From positions 1-64,000 of the forward strand of contig JBKECK010000030.1 of assembly GCA_047974625.1 (NCBI GenBank): 64,000 bases of DNA. Direction: 5' to 3'. How positions within the stretch are numbered: the stretch's first letter is position 1; every line of letters begins with the position of its first letter. Shown piece after piece: positions 1 through 8,244 of the stretch. The translations under genes were made by a program, and so were the position numbers. The DNA comes from CADEDH01 sp047974625 (GTDB taxonomy: Bacteria; Actinomycetota; Acidimicrobiia; Acidimicrobiales; SZUA-35). Below the pieces are notes generated by a model. It did no database searches. It was not told the origin of the DNA and saw nothing but the letters and a program-made list of their open reading frames with translations.

Positions 1-917
1 GTTCTGTCCGCGGGCCCGGGTGGGGGCCTGGTCGTGCGGGGCCAGGCGGTCGTGGACCGGGGGCGGGGGGCGGGGCCGGGCGGCGGTACCACCCCCGGGG
101 GGGGGCGGGTTCCGGGTCGGGTGGGCTCGCCCGGCCGGTTTCTGGCCGCCCGTGGTCCCGAGTCGGGCGGGACGAGCCGGTACAGCGTCCGGGCGTTGTC
201 GGTGGTGGCCGCGGCCACCAGGGCCTCCGGCTCGGCCCTCAGGTCGGCCAGGGCGGCCCCGACCACGGCCACCAGGGCCGGCCGATTGGGTCGACCCCGA
301 TGGGGGACGGGAGCGAGGTACGGGGAGTCGGTCTCGACCAGGAGGCGGTCGAGTGGCACGAGGCGGGCGGCCGCCCGCAGATCAGCGGCCGAGCCGAAGG
401 TGACGATGCCGCTGATCGAGATCCAGGCCCCGCGGGCCAGGCATTCGGTGACCTCGTCCGGGCCGCCGGTGAAGCAGTGGAACACGGTGCGTTCCGGCAT
501 GCCCTCGGCGTCGAGGGCGGCGAAGGTGTCGTCCCACGCCTCCCGGGTGTGGATGACGAGGGCCAGATCGTGCTCGTGGGCCAGGGCGATCTGGCGACGG
601 AACACCTCGGCCTGGGTGGGGCGGGGCGAATGGTCGTAGTGGTAGTCGAGACCGCACTCCCCCACGGCCCGGATCCTCGGGTGGTCCAACAGTCCGACGA
701 GCCCGTCGATCCCGCCCGAGGCGTCGTGAGGGTGGACACCTGCGGTGGCCCACACCCCGGTGGGGAAAGCGGTGGCCACCTCGGCGGCCCGGGCCGAATC
801 GGCCACCGTGGTGCCCACCGTCATGAGGCCGGTGACCCCGGCCCTGGCCGCGTCGGCCACCATGTCGACCGGGTCATCGGTCAGGCTCGTGAGATGACAG
901 TGGTTGTCGAACCACAC
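1..917 (-). CDS. tatD: TatD-family metal-dependent hydrolase/DNase (3' end beyond window)
   Basis: The frame opens at a GTG at 917 (WFDNHCHLTS...) behind GAGGAG, 13 nt after the metG stop. Visible motifs are the N-terminal metal pair DNHCHL, a central VGECGLDYHYD, FHCFTGG, and the C-terminal VETDSPYLAP. These are TatD amidohydrolase signatures, a family with 3'-5' exonuclease or D-aminoacyl-tRNA deacylase activity. The normal family end falls near NARTLYRL, about base 180. The frame then stays open to the left edge as a Pro/Arg-rich tail of about 60 residues, so either the C-terminus is extended or the stop has been lost. metG-tatD is a common bacterial pair and the two are probably co-transcribed. 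Confidence 0.85.
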   Translation of the reverse strand, partial: MWFDNHCHLTSLTDDPVDMVADAARAGVTGLMTVGTTVADSARAAEVATAFPTGVWATAGVHPHDASGGIDGLVGLLDHPRIRAVGECGLDYHYDHSPRPTQAEVFRRQIALAHEHDLALVIHTREAWDDTFAALDAEGMPERTVFHCFTGGPDEVTECLARGAWISISGIVTFGSAADLRAAARLVPLDRLLVETDSPYLAPVPHRGRPNRPALVAVVGAALADLRAEPEALVAAATTDNARTLYRLVPPDSGPRAARNRPGEPTRPGTRPPPGVVPPPGPAPRPRSTTAWPRTTRPPPGPADR

Positions 918-930
918 GGGGATGGGCTCC

Positions 931-2454
931 TCAGGCGTCGGGGACCGACTCGACCCCGAGCCGGGGGAACAGGGGGGGCCGACGTTCGAGCGTCGCCCCG
1001 CCGGGGTAGCCGCCCCAGACGGCGGTGCCGGGGAGGCGCTGGTCGGTGGGTGAGCCCTCCAGACCGATCGCCTGCCACACCTGCTCCGAGGCCTGGGTCA
1101 GGGCCGGGCTGGCCAGGACGGCCACCAGCCGCAGCACCTCGAGCGCATCGCCCAGCACGGCGGCCACCTCGGCGGATCCGGCCTCCATCTTCCACGGCTC
1201 GTGGTTCTCCAGGTGGGCGTTGGCCTCCCGCAGCAGCTCCCAGGTGGCGTCGAGGGCTACCGACGGCTGTACCCGGTCCCATGCCGCGGCGGCCTCGGCG
1301 TAGCTCCGTTCCGCCACCTTGGCCAGGGGGCTGTCGGGGTCGGGGGCGGGGGCCACGCCGTCGAGCTTCTTGCCCACCACGGTGACGGTGCGGGCCAACA
1401 GGTTGCCCAGGTTGTTAGCCAGGTCTGTGTTGTACCGGGTGACCATCTGTTCGTAGCTGAAGTCGCTGTCGGGGCCGAAGGAGACATCGCGCAGGAAGTG
1501 GTACCGGAAGCCGTCGACCCCGAAGTCGGCCACGAGGTCGGCCGGGGCGATCTGGGTGAGGCCGGTCTTGGACAGCTTCTTGCCCCCGAGGAGGAGGAAG
1601 CCGTGGACGTACTCCCGGTGCGGGGGTTCGAGACCGGCCGCGATCAGCATGGCCGGCCAGTAGACGCAGTGGAACCGGAGGATGTCCTTGCCCAGGAGGT
1701 GGGTTACCACCGGCCACCACTTCTCGAACTCGGCCTCGTCGCTACCGAACCCGACGGCGGTGGCGTAGTTGATCAGGGCGTCGTACCACACGTAGAACAC
1801 GTGGGCCTCGTCCCAGGGCACCGGTACACCCCAGCTGATCGAGGTGCGGCTGATGGAGACGTCCTCCAGACCCTGGCGGACGATGCCCAGGGCCTCGTTG
1901 CGTTTCCCGTCGGGCTGGACCGCCCCCGATTCGAGCCAGGCCGTGACCTCGTCGGCGAGGGCGGAGAGGCGGAAGAAGTAGTTCTCCTCCTCCAGCCACT
2001 CGACCGGACGTTCGTGGATGGGGCACAGGTTGCCGGGGCCCAGATCGTCGGGGTTGTAGTAGGCCTCACAGGCCACGCAGTAGTAGCCGGCGTACGTGCC
2101 CTTGGTGATGAAGCCCCGGTCCTTGGCCCGGGTGAGCAGCTCCTGGGTGGCCCGGTGGTGGCGGGGTTCGGTGGTGCGGATGAACTGGTCGGGGGCGACG
2201 TCGAGCTCGTCCCACGCTTCGCGGAACCGGGCGCTGGTGCGGTCGGCCTGTTCTAGGGGGGTGATCCCGTTGGCCTCCGCGGCCCGCTGCACCTTCAGCC
2301 CGTGTTCATCGGTGCCGGTGACGAACATGGTCTCGTCACCGAGCAGGCGGTGCCACCGCGCCACCGCGTCGGCCGTCACCGTGGTGTAGGCGTGGCCGAT
2401 GTGCGGGGCGTCGTTGACGTAGTAGATCGGGGTGGTGACGTAGAACCGGCCCAT
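931..2454 (-). CDS. metG: Methionyl-tRNA synthetase
   Basis: A 507-residue class I aminoacyl-tRNA synthetase that charges tRNA-Met in the cytoplasm. The HIGH signature is PHIGHAY near residue 18. A KMSKS-type loop reads KKLSKTG near 293, with L replacing M. A zinc-knob region carries YYCVACEAYY near 127 and LCPIHE near 143. There is no C-terminal EMAP/Trbp111-like domain, so this is the short form. It ends 13 nt before tatD, the usual operon partner. Confidence 0.95.
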   Translation of the reverse strand: MGRFYVTTPIYYVNDAPHIGHAYTTVTADAVARWHRLLGDETMFVTGTDEHGLKVQRAAEANGITPLEQADRTSARFREAWDELDVAPDQFIRTTEPRHHRATQELLTRAKDRGFITKGTYAGYYCVACEAYYNPDDLGPGNLCPIHERPVEWLEEENYFFRLSALADEVTAWLESGAVQPDGKRNEALGIVRQGLEDVSISRTSISWGVPVPWDEAHVFYVWYDALINYATAVGFGSDEAEFEKWWPVVTHLLGKDILRFHCVYWPAMLIAAGLEPPHREYVHGFLLLGGKKLSKTGLTQIAPADLVADFGVDGFRYHFLRDVSFGPDSDFSYEQMVTRYNTDLANNLGNLLARTVTVVGKKLDGVAPAPDPDSPLAKVAERSYAEAAAAWDRVQPSVALDATWELLREANAHLENHEPWKMEAGSAEVAAVLGDALEVLRLVAVLASPALTQASEQVWQAIGLEGSPTDQRLPGTAVWGGYPGGATLERRPPLFPRLGVESVPDA

Positions 2455-2578
2455 GCCGTCAGGCTACGGGAGCCACCGCCCGACCGTGGCCCGATTTCCG
2501 GGGCCGGCGCCAGGCACGGCCGGTTCTTCCGGCGTGACGCCCCTTCGATGTCACAGGCCGAACCTATGGTCTGTCCCC

Positions 2579-3853
2579 ATGGTCGCCGCACCCGTCTTCC
2601 TCCTTGGTCTCATCGCCGCCGCCGGGCTCGGGTTCCTGGCCGGATGGCGCGCCGGCCGACCCAGCCCGGCCGATCGGGCGGCCCAACGGGCGGAGGTGGA
2701 TCACGCCATCGGTCAGGCCTTGACCCTCGTCCGGCTCGAGAGGCTGGAAACGGTCAACGCCGCCCTGGACGAGGCCCTGGCGGTCACCAGCTCCAAGCTG
2801 GGCGACACCCTGGCGGTCGGCGCCTCCGAGCTCGGCCGGGAACGCCAGGCCATGGCGGCCCAGACGGAGCTGGTGTCGACGGAGCTGCGCCGCCTCACCG
2901 GGCTCGTCTCCCAGTTGCAGAACGAACGGGCCAGCCAGGCGGGTCAGCTCACCACGCGACTCGATCACGCCATCGAGGCCACCACCGCCCTGGCCGACAC
3001 CACCCGCCAGTTGCAACGGGCCCTGGCCTCGCCGGGGGCCCGGGGCCAGTGGGGCGAACGTATGGCCGACGACGTGCTCCGAGCGGCCGGGTTCGTGGAG
3101 GGGGTCAACTACCAGCGCCAGCAGAAGCTGGCCTCGGGCCGGGTACCGGACTACTCCTTCCCGCTCCCGAAGGGCCACGTCGTCCACATGGACGTCAAGT
3201 TCCCGATCGACAACTACCTCGTCTGGCTCGACGCACCCACCCGGCCGGCCCGGGCCCGGGCGGCCAAGGCCTTCCGGCGCGACGTGCGCCAACGGGTCAA
3301 GGAGCTCGCCGGCCGAGCCTATGTCGACGCCGACACGACGGTCGACTACATGCTGGCCTTCGTACCCAACGAGAGCGTCTACGGGTTCCTCCACGAACAC
3401 GATCCGAAACTGCTCGACGATGCCCTGGGTCAGAAGGTGGTGCTGTGCTCCCCCACCACCCTGTTCGCCGTGCTGGCGGTGATCCGTCAGGCCGTCGACA
3501 GTTTCCTGATGGACCAGCGGTCCACCGAGATCCTGGGTGCGGTCGGCGCCCTGCGGGCCCAGTGGGACCGCTGGCAAGAACCGCTCAACAAGATGGAACG
3601 GGGCCTCGAATCGGCCCGGAAGGCCTTCGAGGATCTGGCCGGCCCGCGGACCCGCCAGTTCGAGCGGCAGCTGGAGAAGCTGGAGACCGTGCGCGACCGC
3701 CACCTCGGCGAGGAAATGGCCGTCGACCTGAGCACCGCGACCGCCAGGTCGCCCGAACACACCGCGACCGCCAGGTCGCCCGAACACACCGCGACCGCCA
3801 GGTCGTCCGAACACACCGATCCGGATCCTGGCGGCCTCCGCCGGGCGGTGTGA
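2579..3853 (+). CDS. rmuC: RmuC-family DNA recombination protein
   Basis: I chose the ATG at 2579 because it begins an N-terminal membrane helix (VFLLGLIAAAGLGFLAGW); a frame open further upstream reads as non-coding. The product is 424 residues: a membrane anchor, then a coiled-coil region, then the conserved RmuC core with GQWGERMADDVL, DYSFPLPKG, VHMDVKFPIDNYL and DYMLAFVPNESVYGF. RmuC proteins have a nuclease-like core and limit inversions at short inverted repeats in E. coli; the precise activity is unknown. The C-terminus ends in three in-frame copies of a 9-residue repeat (TATARSPEH) that is not part of the family. It converges on the next gene. Confidence 0.88.
   Translation: MVAAPVFLLGLIAAAGLGFLAGWRAGRPSPADRAAQRAEVDHAIGQALTLVRLERLETVNAALDEALAVTSSKLGDTLAVGASELGRERQAMAAQTELVSTELRRLTGLVSQLQNERASQAGQLTTRLDHAIEATTALADTTRQLQRALASPGARGQWGERMADDVLRAAGFVEGVNYQRQQKLASGRVPDYSFPLPKGHVVHMDVKFPIDNYLVWLDAPTRPARARAAKAFRRDVRQRVKELAGRAYVDADTTVDYMLAFVPNESVYGFLHEHDPKLLDDALGQKVVLCSPTTLFAVLAVIRQAVDSFLMDQRSTEILGAVGALRAQWDRWQEPLNKMERGLESARKAFEDLAGPRTRQFERQLEKLETVRDRHLGEEMAVDLSTATARSPEHTATARSPEHTATARSSEHTDPDPGGLRRAV
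3734..3814 (+). repeat. 27-bp tandem repeat, 3 copies, in frame in rmuC
   Basis: Three head-to-tail copies occur at 3734-3760, 3761-3787 and 3788-3814. The third differs by one base (Ser for Pro). Each encodes nine residues (TATARSPEH), adding 27 residues at the RmuC C-terminus without breaking frame. Confidence 0.95.
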
Positions 3854-3859
3854 CGGCCG

Positions 3860-3875
3860 ACCTGGTGGGCCAGGT
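3860..3875. terminator. Small hairpin between convergent genes
   Basis: ACCTGG at 3860-3865 pairs with CCAGGT at 3870-3875 across a 4-nt loop. It lies in the 36-nt gap between the convergent rmuC and the DUF937/OmpA gene. No T-tract follows, so it is only a weak terminator candidate. Confidence 0.35.
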
Positions 3876-3889
3876 ATCCCGGGCCCTGC

Positions 3890-6166
3890 TCAGGAGGTGA
3901 CCACGAAGTCGATGCGGCGGTTGAGGGCTTTGTTGGTCTGCGAGTCGTTGGGCACAGCGGGCATGGTCTCACCCAGACCGATCACCGTGAGCTGTTCGGC
4001 CGCGACCCCCTGGCCGACGAGATAGTCCCTCACCGCCGTGGCCCGGCGTTCGCTGAGCTGCTGGTTCTTGTCCTCAGGCCCGTCGGAGTCGGTGTGGCCC
4101 TGGATCTGCACGGTGACCTCGTTGGTGGCCAGGTAGGCCACCACCTGGTTGAGCACCGCTTGGCCGGGGCCGGTGAGCTGGGCCGAGAGGTAGTTGAACG
4201 TGACCGTCTGGAGGCCGAGCAACTCGTTGAGATTCGTCCCGACGGCCGGGGTAGCGGTGGGTGCTCCAGGGCTGGTCGTGGTGGTGGCGGGCGCCTCGGC
4301 GGACGGAAGGGCCGGGGTGGCCGGAGTGGTCCCGGAGCCTTCCGGAACGGTGAGTGCGCTCTCCACCGAACCCACGCCGGCCAGGCCGGCGACGGCTTCC
4401 TCCACCGCGGCCGCCGCCTCACCGGAACCGACGACGCCCGAGAGAGCGACGGTGTCACCGTCGAGCGTGGCGGTGACACCGTCGGGCAGGACCGCGTCCA
4501 CCCGGGCCTGAAGGTCGGGATCGGCGGTTCCGGCCCCGGATCCGTCGACCTCGATCCTGTTGTCGACCGAACCGACCCCGTCGAGACCCATCACCGCCGC
4601 CTCGAGGCGGTGAGACTCGTCACGGCTGGCCACGGAGCCGGTCAGCGTCACCGCATCCCCATCGATCTCGGCCGTCACGCCGTCCGGGAGCTCGGCGTCG
4701 ACCGAGGCCCGAAGTGACCCCTCGGCGGTGGCTCCGGCCACAGCGGAGGTCGTGGCCGAGGCGCCACCCAGCCCACTGGGAGACGACGACCCGCTGCCGC
4801 ACTGGCCGAGGGTGAGCGCCAGCAGGCCGACCAGGGCGGTCCCGCCCAGCACCCACCAGAGGAGGCGGACGCCCCCACGTTCCCTACCGTCCGGATCGGT
4901 CCCGACCGTGCCGGTGCCAGAGGTCTTGTTCTGGTCGTTCTCACCGGAGGTCGTGTTCTCACCGGAGGTCATGTTCTCACCGGATGCCCTGTCTCCACCC
5001 GAGGCGACAGCCGCGGCGGAACCGGTCCCGCCGGCGTCGGTGGTCGGGTCATCGGACCCTGCCCTGGTGGCAGCGCCTCCGGCCGTCGCCACGGCCGCGG
5101 CCGCCGCGGCGGCGCCAGTTCTCCGGCCACCGCCGTCCGACCCGTCATCCTTGGAGTCGGAGTCGGAGTCGGAGTCGGCGTCGGCGTCGGCGTCCGGACC
5201 GGCGCCTGCTTCGGCGTCGTCCGCATCAACGTCCGCCTCGGCGTCAGCGGCCTCGGCGTCCGAGGCGGCAGCGAGTTTGGCGTCCACCGCGTCGGCCTCG
5301 GCCTCCACCGCCTCCTCGGCGTCGGTCATTCCCGCCAGGGCGGCCACTCCGGCCACGGCGGCCCCGGCGGCCCCGGCGGCCACCGTTGCGGTCGTCTCGG
5401 CCCCGGGGCCCGGATCATCGTCGGCCCCGGCGTCGGGGCCTGAACCGTCCGTGGCGTCCCCCCCGGCGGCCGCGTGCTCGACGTCGGCGTCCCCGGCTGC
5501 GTCAACCGTCGGGGCTCCGGGGTCGGCGTCGACGGCCCGGTCTGCCGCGGCCTCGAGGTCGGCGTCGACGGCGTCGGCCTCGGCCATCTCCTCCGCCGGG
5601 GAGAGGCCGTCCGGTCGGCGGGTGGCTACGCCGGCCGCCACGCCGGCGGCGGCCCCGCCGGCGACCAGGCCGGTCAGCCACGATCCGCGGGAACCACGGT
5701 CTTCTGGGGCGTCGCCGGCCAGCAGGGTGACCACCCCGCCGGAGTCGAGGTTGCCGGCGTCACGGCGGCCGGCCACCACGGCCATCACCAGCGAGGTGAG
5801 ACGGGGCAACAGCATGGCCAGGGCGGGAGCGCCCAGGGTGCCGTGCTCGGCCATGGCGTCGCGGAGCGGACCCCGGTCGGGGCCGAACAGGGTGTCGAGC
5901 ACGGCCCGGCCGTAACGGTCGGTGCCGTCCAGCGCCAGGTCCGGGTCGGCCCGGACGGCCGGGTCGACCTCGTCGAGCCGGGCCATCACGGCGGCCCGGC
6001 CATCGGGATCGTCGGCTCGTTCGGCGAGCGCTCCGAGCAGGGCCGGGGCCACCTCGGCCACCCCCGCCCGGGCCGAGTCGGTGCTACCTCCGGTCAGCTG
6101 GGCCAGGACGGCCCAGCCATCGTTCGTGTCGAGCACATCCGATACTGCTTCGATAATCGACGGCAC
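3890..6166 (-). CDS. Large envelope protein: DUF937-like, acidic linker, TM, two BON domains, OmpA C-terminus
   Basis: A 758-residue protein. Residues 1 to about 140 resemble the helical DUF937 (YidB-like) fold. A very acidic Ala/Asp/Glu-rich low-complexity linker follows (about 150-400), including an Asp-Ser dipeptide run and three SGEN repeats. One membrane helix (WWVLGGTALVGLLALTLG) lies near 435. Two BON-like domains follow at about 480-540 and 550-610, each ending in VDGSGVG or SVES-type motifs. An OmpA/MotB peptidoglycan-binding domain ends the protein, with QIQGHTDSDG and NRRIDFVV supplying the usual Asp and Arg ligands. I infer a cytoplasmic DUF937 half joined to an extracytoplasmic peptidoglycan-binding half. 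The function is unknown. Confidence 0.8.
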   Translation of the reverse strand: MPSIIEAVSDVLDTNDGWAVLAQLTGGSTDSARAGVAEVAPALLGALAERADDPDGRAAVMARLDEVDPAVRADPDLALDGTDRYGRAVLDTLFGPDRGPLRDAMAEHGTLGAPALAMLLPRLTSLVMAVVAGRRDAGNLDSGGVVTLLAGDAPEDRGSRGSWLTGLVAGGAAAGVAAGVATRRPDGLSPAEEMAEADAVDADLEAAADRAVDADPGAPTVDAAGDADVEHAAAGGDATDGSGPDAGADDDPGPGAETTATVAAGAAGAAVAGVAALAGMTDAEEAVEAEADAVDAKLAAASDAEAADAEADVDADDAEAGAGPDADADADSDSDSDSKDDGSDGGGRRTGAAAAAAAVATAGGAATRAGSDDPTTDAGGTGSAAAVASGGDRASGENMTSGENTTSGENDQNKTSGTGTVGTDPDGRERGGVRLLWWVLGGTALVGLLALTLGQCGSGSSSPSGLGGASATTSAVAGATAEGSLRASVDAELPDGVTAEIDGDAVTLTGSVASRDESHRLEAAVMGLDGVGSVDNRIEVDGSGAGTADPDLQARVDAVLPDGVTATLDGDTVALSGVVGSGEAAAAVEEAVAGLAGVGSVESALTVPEGSGTTPATPALPSAEAPATTTTSPGAPTATPAVGTNLNELLGLQTVTFNYLSAQLTGPGQAVLNQVVAYLATNEVTVQIQGHTDSDGPEDKNQQLSERRATAVRDYLVGQGVAAEQLTVIGLGETMPAVPNDSQTNKALNRRIDFVVTS
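4930..4986 (-). repeat. 18-bp in-frame repeat (SGENxT) in the envelope protein
   Basis: Three near-copies of an 18-bp unit encode SGENMT, SGENTT and SGENDQ just before the membrane helix. A separate 6-bp run (GGAGTC/GGCGTC on the + strand, about 5152-5196) encodes the Asp-Ser/Asp-Ala dipeptides of the linker. Confidence 0.8.
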
Positions 6167-6498
6167 CTGGTCGCAGCCTCTCTTCGCTCCGTCTCATCCA
6201 CCGGGACCGCCCGTACAACGGCCGATGTTGCCACGGTGCGCCCCACCCCCGAACACCCAGGACCAGGTCATACGCCCGCACTACAGCCCACATTGGGCCA
6301 CACGATCATAGCCGTTGGCCGCCACCGGGTTCGGCGCACCGTTTGACCGCTCCCTGACAATCAACGACCCCATTCGACATCGAATGACCTGGCCGGCTGG
6401 ACCCGGCAGCCAAACGCCCGTCGGAATCGTCTGGGTATAATTACCCGCCCTCCACCGCCGGGGCCGGGGTCACCGGATCGTGGTGGCGGTGGAGCGCC
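6167..6498. other. 332-bp intergenic region with a short palindrome
   Basis: No ORF here looks coding. It is the presumed promoter and leader region of the DUF937/OmpA gene. It holds a perfect palindrome, GGGTA-TAAT-TACCC, at 6433-6446. This is an AT island in GC-rich DNA and contains TATAAT on the + strand. A TATGAT on the minus strand (complement of 6305-6310) is a possible -10 element for the 6166 gene. I see no convincing -35 element or RNA gene. Confidence 0.4.
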
Positions 6499-6876
6499 CT
6501 AGCCGGACCGCCGGAACTGCTCGATCCGGCGGCGATCCCGCTTGGTCGGGCGACCGGAGCCCCGGTCCCGCACGGCGACGGGCGGCTCCACCGGTCGACC
6601 CGGCGGCGGCGGTGACCGGTCCTCGTAGCACTCGGCGGCCAGGCCGGCCGACACCCGCTTCTCGATCAGCCGCTCGACGACGACGATCATCTGGCGCGAC
6701 GGCTGCCGCACCGTGACCGTGTCGCCGACCGAGACCTTCGTCGACGGTTTCGCGGCCTTGTCGCCGACGTGCACCCGGCCGGCCGCGCAGGCCTCGGTGG
6801 CCACCGTCCGGGTCTTGAACAACCGGACCGACCACAGCCATTTGTCGATCCGCACCGCTCCGCCGCCGGCCGTCAC
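6499..6876 (-). CDS. S4-domain RNA-binding protein (Hsp15/RqcP-like)
   Basis: A 125-residue protein with an S4 domain at residues 8-60 (RIDKWLWSVRLFKTRT, CAAGRVHVGDKAAKPS, VGDTVTV). It has an Arg/Pro-rich basic tail, as in Hsp15 (HslR). Family members bind stalled 50S-peptidyl-tRNA complexes or structured rRNA. The GTG start at 6876 overlaps the TGA of rsmI in a GTGA junction, so translation is probably coupled. The basic C-terminus fits nucleic-acid contact. Confidence 0.85.
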   Translation of the reverse strand: MTAGGGAVRIDKWLWSVRLFKTRTVATEACAAGRVHVGDKAAKPSTKVSVGDTVTVRQPSRQMIVVVERLIEKRVSAGLAAECYEDRSPPPPGRPVEPPVAVRDRGSGRPTKRDRRRIEQFRRSG

Positions 6877-7763
6877 GGCGCCTCCCGATCGAGCCGATTT
6901 ACCAGGTCGTACACCCGCCGCTTGCCGACCCCGGTGGCGGACACCACGGCGATCACCGCGTCACGCCGGGTGGCGCCGCCATCGATCCGGTCACGCAGGG
7001 CGGCCGCCAGCTCTTCGTCGGAGCACTCCGCCGTCGCGGCGGCCGGGAAAGGGCCGACCACCACCACGAGCTCGCCCCGGACGGGCCGGGCGGCGACCTG
7101 TTCGGCCAGGACGTCGAGCCGACCCCGCAGGACCTCCTCGTAGCGCTTGGTCAACTCCCGGGCGATCACGGCTGGCCGGTCGCCCCCACCGGCCGCGGCC
7201 AGATCGGCCAGCGTGCGGACGATCCGATGGGGGGCCTCGTAGATGACCACGGTCGACGGTTCCTGAGCCACCGACCGGAGTCGGTCGGTCCGATCCCGGC
7301 CCTTCCGGGGTAGGAACCCCTCGAACACGAACCGGTCGGCCGGGAAACCGCTGATGGCCAGGGCCGTGGTGACCGCGGCCGGGCCGGGCACGGCCACGAC
7401 CGGATGGCCCGCTCCGGCCACGGCCGCCACGAGGCGGCGGCCGGGATCGGCCACGGTGGGCATACCGGCGTCGCTCACCAAGCCGACCCGCTGCCCCTCG
7501 TCGAGCCGCCGGATGATCTCGCCGGTGCGCGTCCGCTCGGTGTGCTCGTTGAGCACGAGCAGCTCGGGCCGACGGATCCCGGCCAGGTCGAGCAGGCGGC
7601 CGGTGCGCCGGGTGTCCTCGCAAGCGATGACCTCCACGGCGCCCAACACGGCGACCGCCCGGGAGGACAGGTCACCCATGTTGCCGATCGGGGTGCCCAC
7701 CACCACCAGGGTGCCCGGGTCGGGCAGGCCCGGGGCGTCGGTGGCGGATCCCGGTGTGCTCAC
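6873..7763 (-). CDS. rsmI: 16S rRNA (cytidine-1402-2'-O)-methyltransferase
   Basis: A 296-residue SAM-dependent methylase of the tetrapyrrole-methylase fold. Visible motifs are VVGTPIGNMGDLS, IACEDTRRTGRLL, VSDAGMPTVADPG, PGPAAVTTAL and YEAPHRI. It modifies C1402 in the 30S decoding centre together with RsmH. The GTG start at 7763 overlaps the stop of the DUF192 gene by 4 nt. DUF192, rsmI and the S4 gene therefore form a tight three-gene operon. Confidence 0.93.
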   Translation of the reverse strand: MSTPGSATDAPGLPDPGTLVVVGTPIGNMGDLSSRAVAVLGAVEVIACEDTRRTGRLLDLAGIRRPELLVLNEHTERTRTGEIIRRLDEGQRVGLVSDAGMPTVADPGRRLVAAVAGAGHPVVAVPGPAAVTTALAISGFPADRFVFEGFLPRKGRDRTDRLRSVAQEPSTVVIYEAPHRIVRTLADLAAAGGGDRPAVIARELTKRYEEVLRGRLDVLAEQVAARPVRGELVVVVGPFPAAATAECSDEELAAALRDRIDGGATRRDAVIAVVSATGVGKRRVYDLVNRLDREAP

Positions 7764-8164
7764 GCGACGCGGACCTCGACCACGTCACCGATCTGGAGCT
7801 CCCAGAGGCCGAACGCGCCCGCCTCGGCCTCGATCACCGCCTTCGCCCGCCACACCGGCGCGGTGAGCCGCCATCGGCGGAGCCGGACCATCCGGATGAT
7901 CCGACCGTCCCGGTCGAGGAAGGCCACGTCGAGGTCGAACCGCATCCCGAACGAGTGGACCGAACGGGCCCGCCGGATCAGGAGCGCACCCTCTATCCCG
8001 TTGCGCCCCAGCAGCCCGACACCTCGACCCCAGCGGTTGTTCGGTACCTCCACCGAGGCCAGAACGGTACCGTCACGGACGAGCCAGCCCAGCCCGGCCG
8101 GATCCGGCTGCCGCCAGTCCGCCACGGCGGACCGCACCCGTCGGGTCACCCCCGGCAGGCGCAC
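7760..8164 (-). CDS. DUF192 family protein
   Basis: A longer frame extends upstream, but GGAGGT at 8171-8176 sits 6 nt before a GTG at 8164, giving a 134-residue protein. DUF192 features are visible: a hydrophobic core, NRWGRGVGLLGR, the conserved ALLIRRARSVHSFGMRFDLDVAFLD region read in pieces, and a C-terminal FGLWELQIGDVVEV. Family members are small beta-barrel proteins of unknown function, sometimes secreted; no signal peptide is visible here. It is the first gene of the rsmI operon. Confidence 0.8.
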   Translation of the reverse strand: MRLPGVTRRVRSAVADWRQPDPAGLGWLVRDGTVLASVEVPNNRWGRGVGLLGRNGIEGALLIRRARSVHSFGMRFDLDVAFLDRDGRIIRMVRLRRWRLTAPVWRAKAVIEAEAGAFGLWELQIGDVVEVRVA

Positions 8165-8244
8165 CACCGCACCTCCGGCTGAGCTGCAGGCTGTCCAACG
8201 GGGACCGTCGGCACCGATTGTGTCGTGTTCGCCACTGGACCGGG

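Noticed and set aside
2564..3814. 416-codon ORF antisense to rmuC
   Set aside because: It lies fully inside rmuC on the opposite strand. Its Gly/Arg/His-rich composition is typical of a mirror frame of a high-GC gene.
4728..5915. 395-codon Ala/Ser/Pro-rich ORF antisense to the envelope protein
   Set aside because: It mirrors the acidic low-complexity linker; no start signal or family motif is visible.
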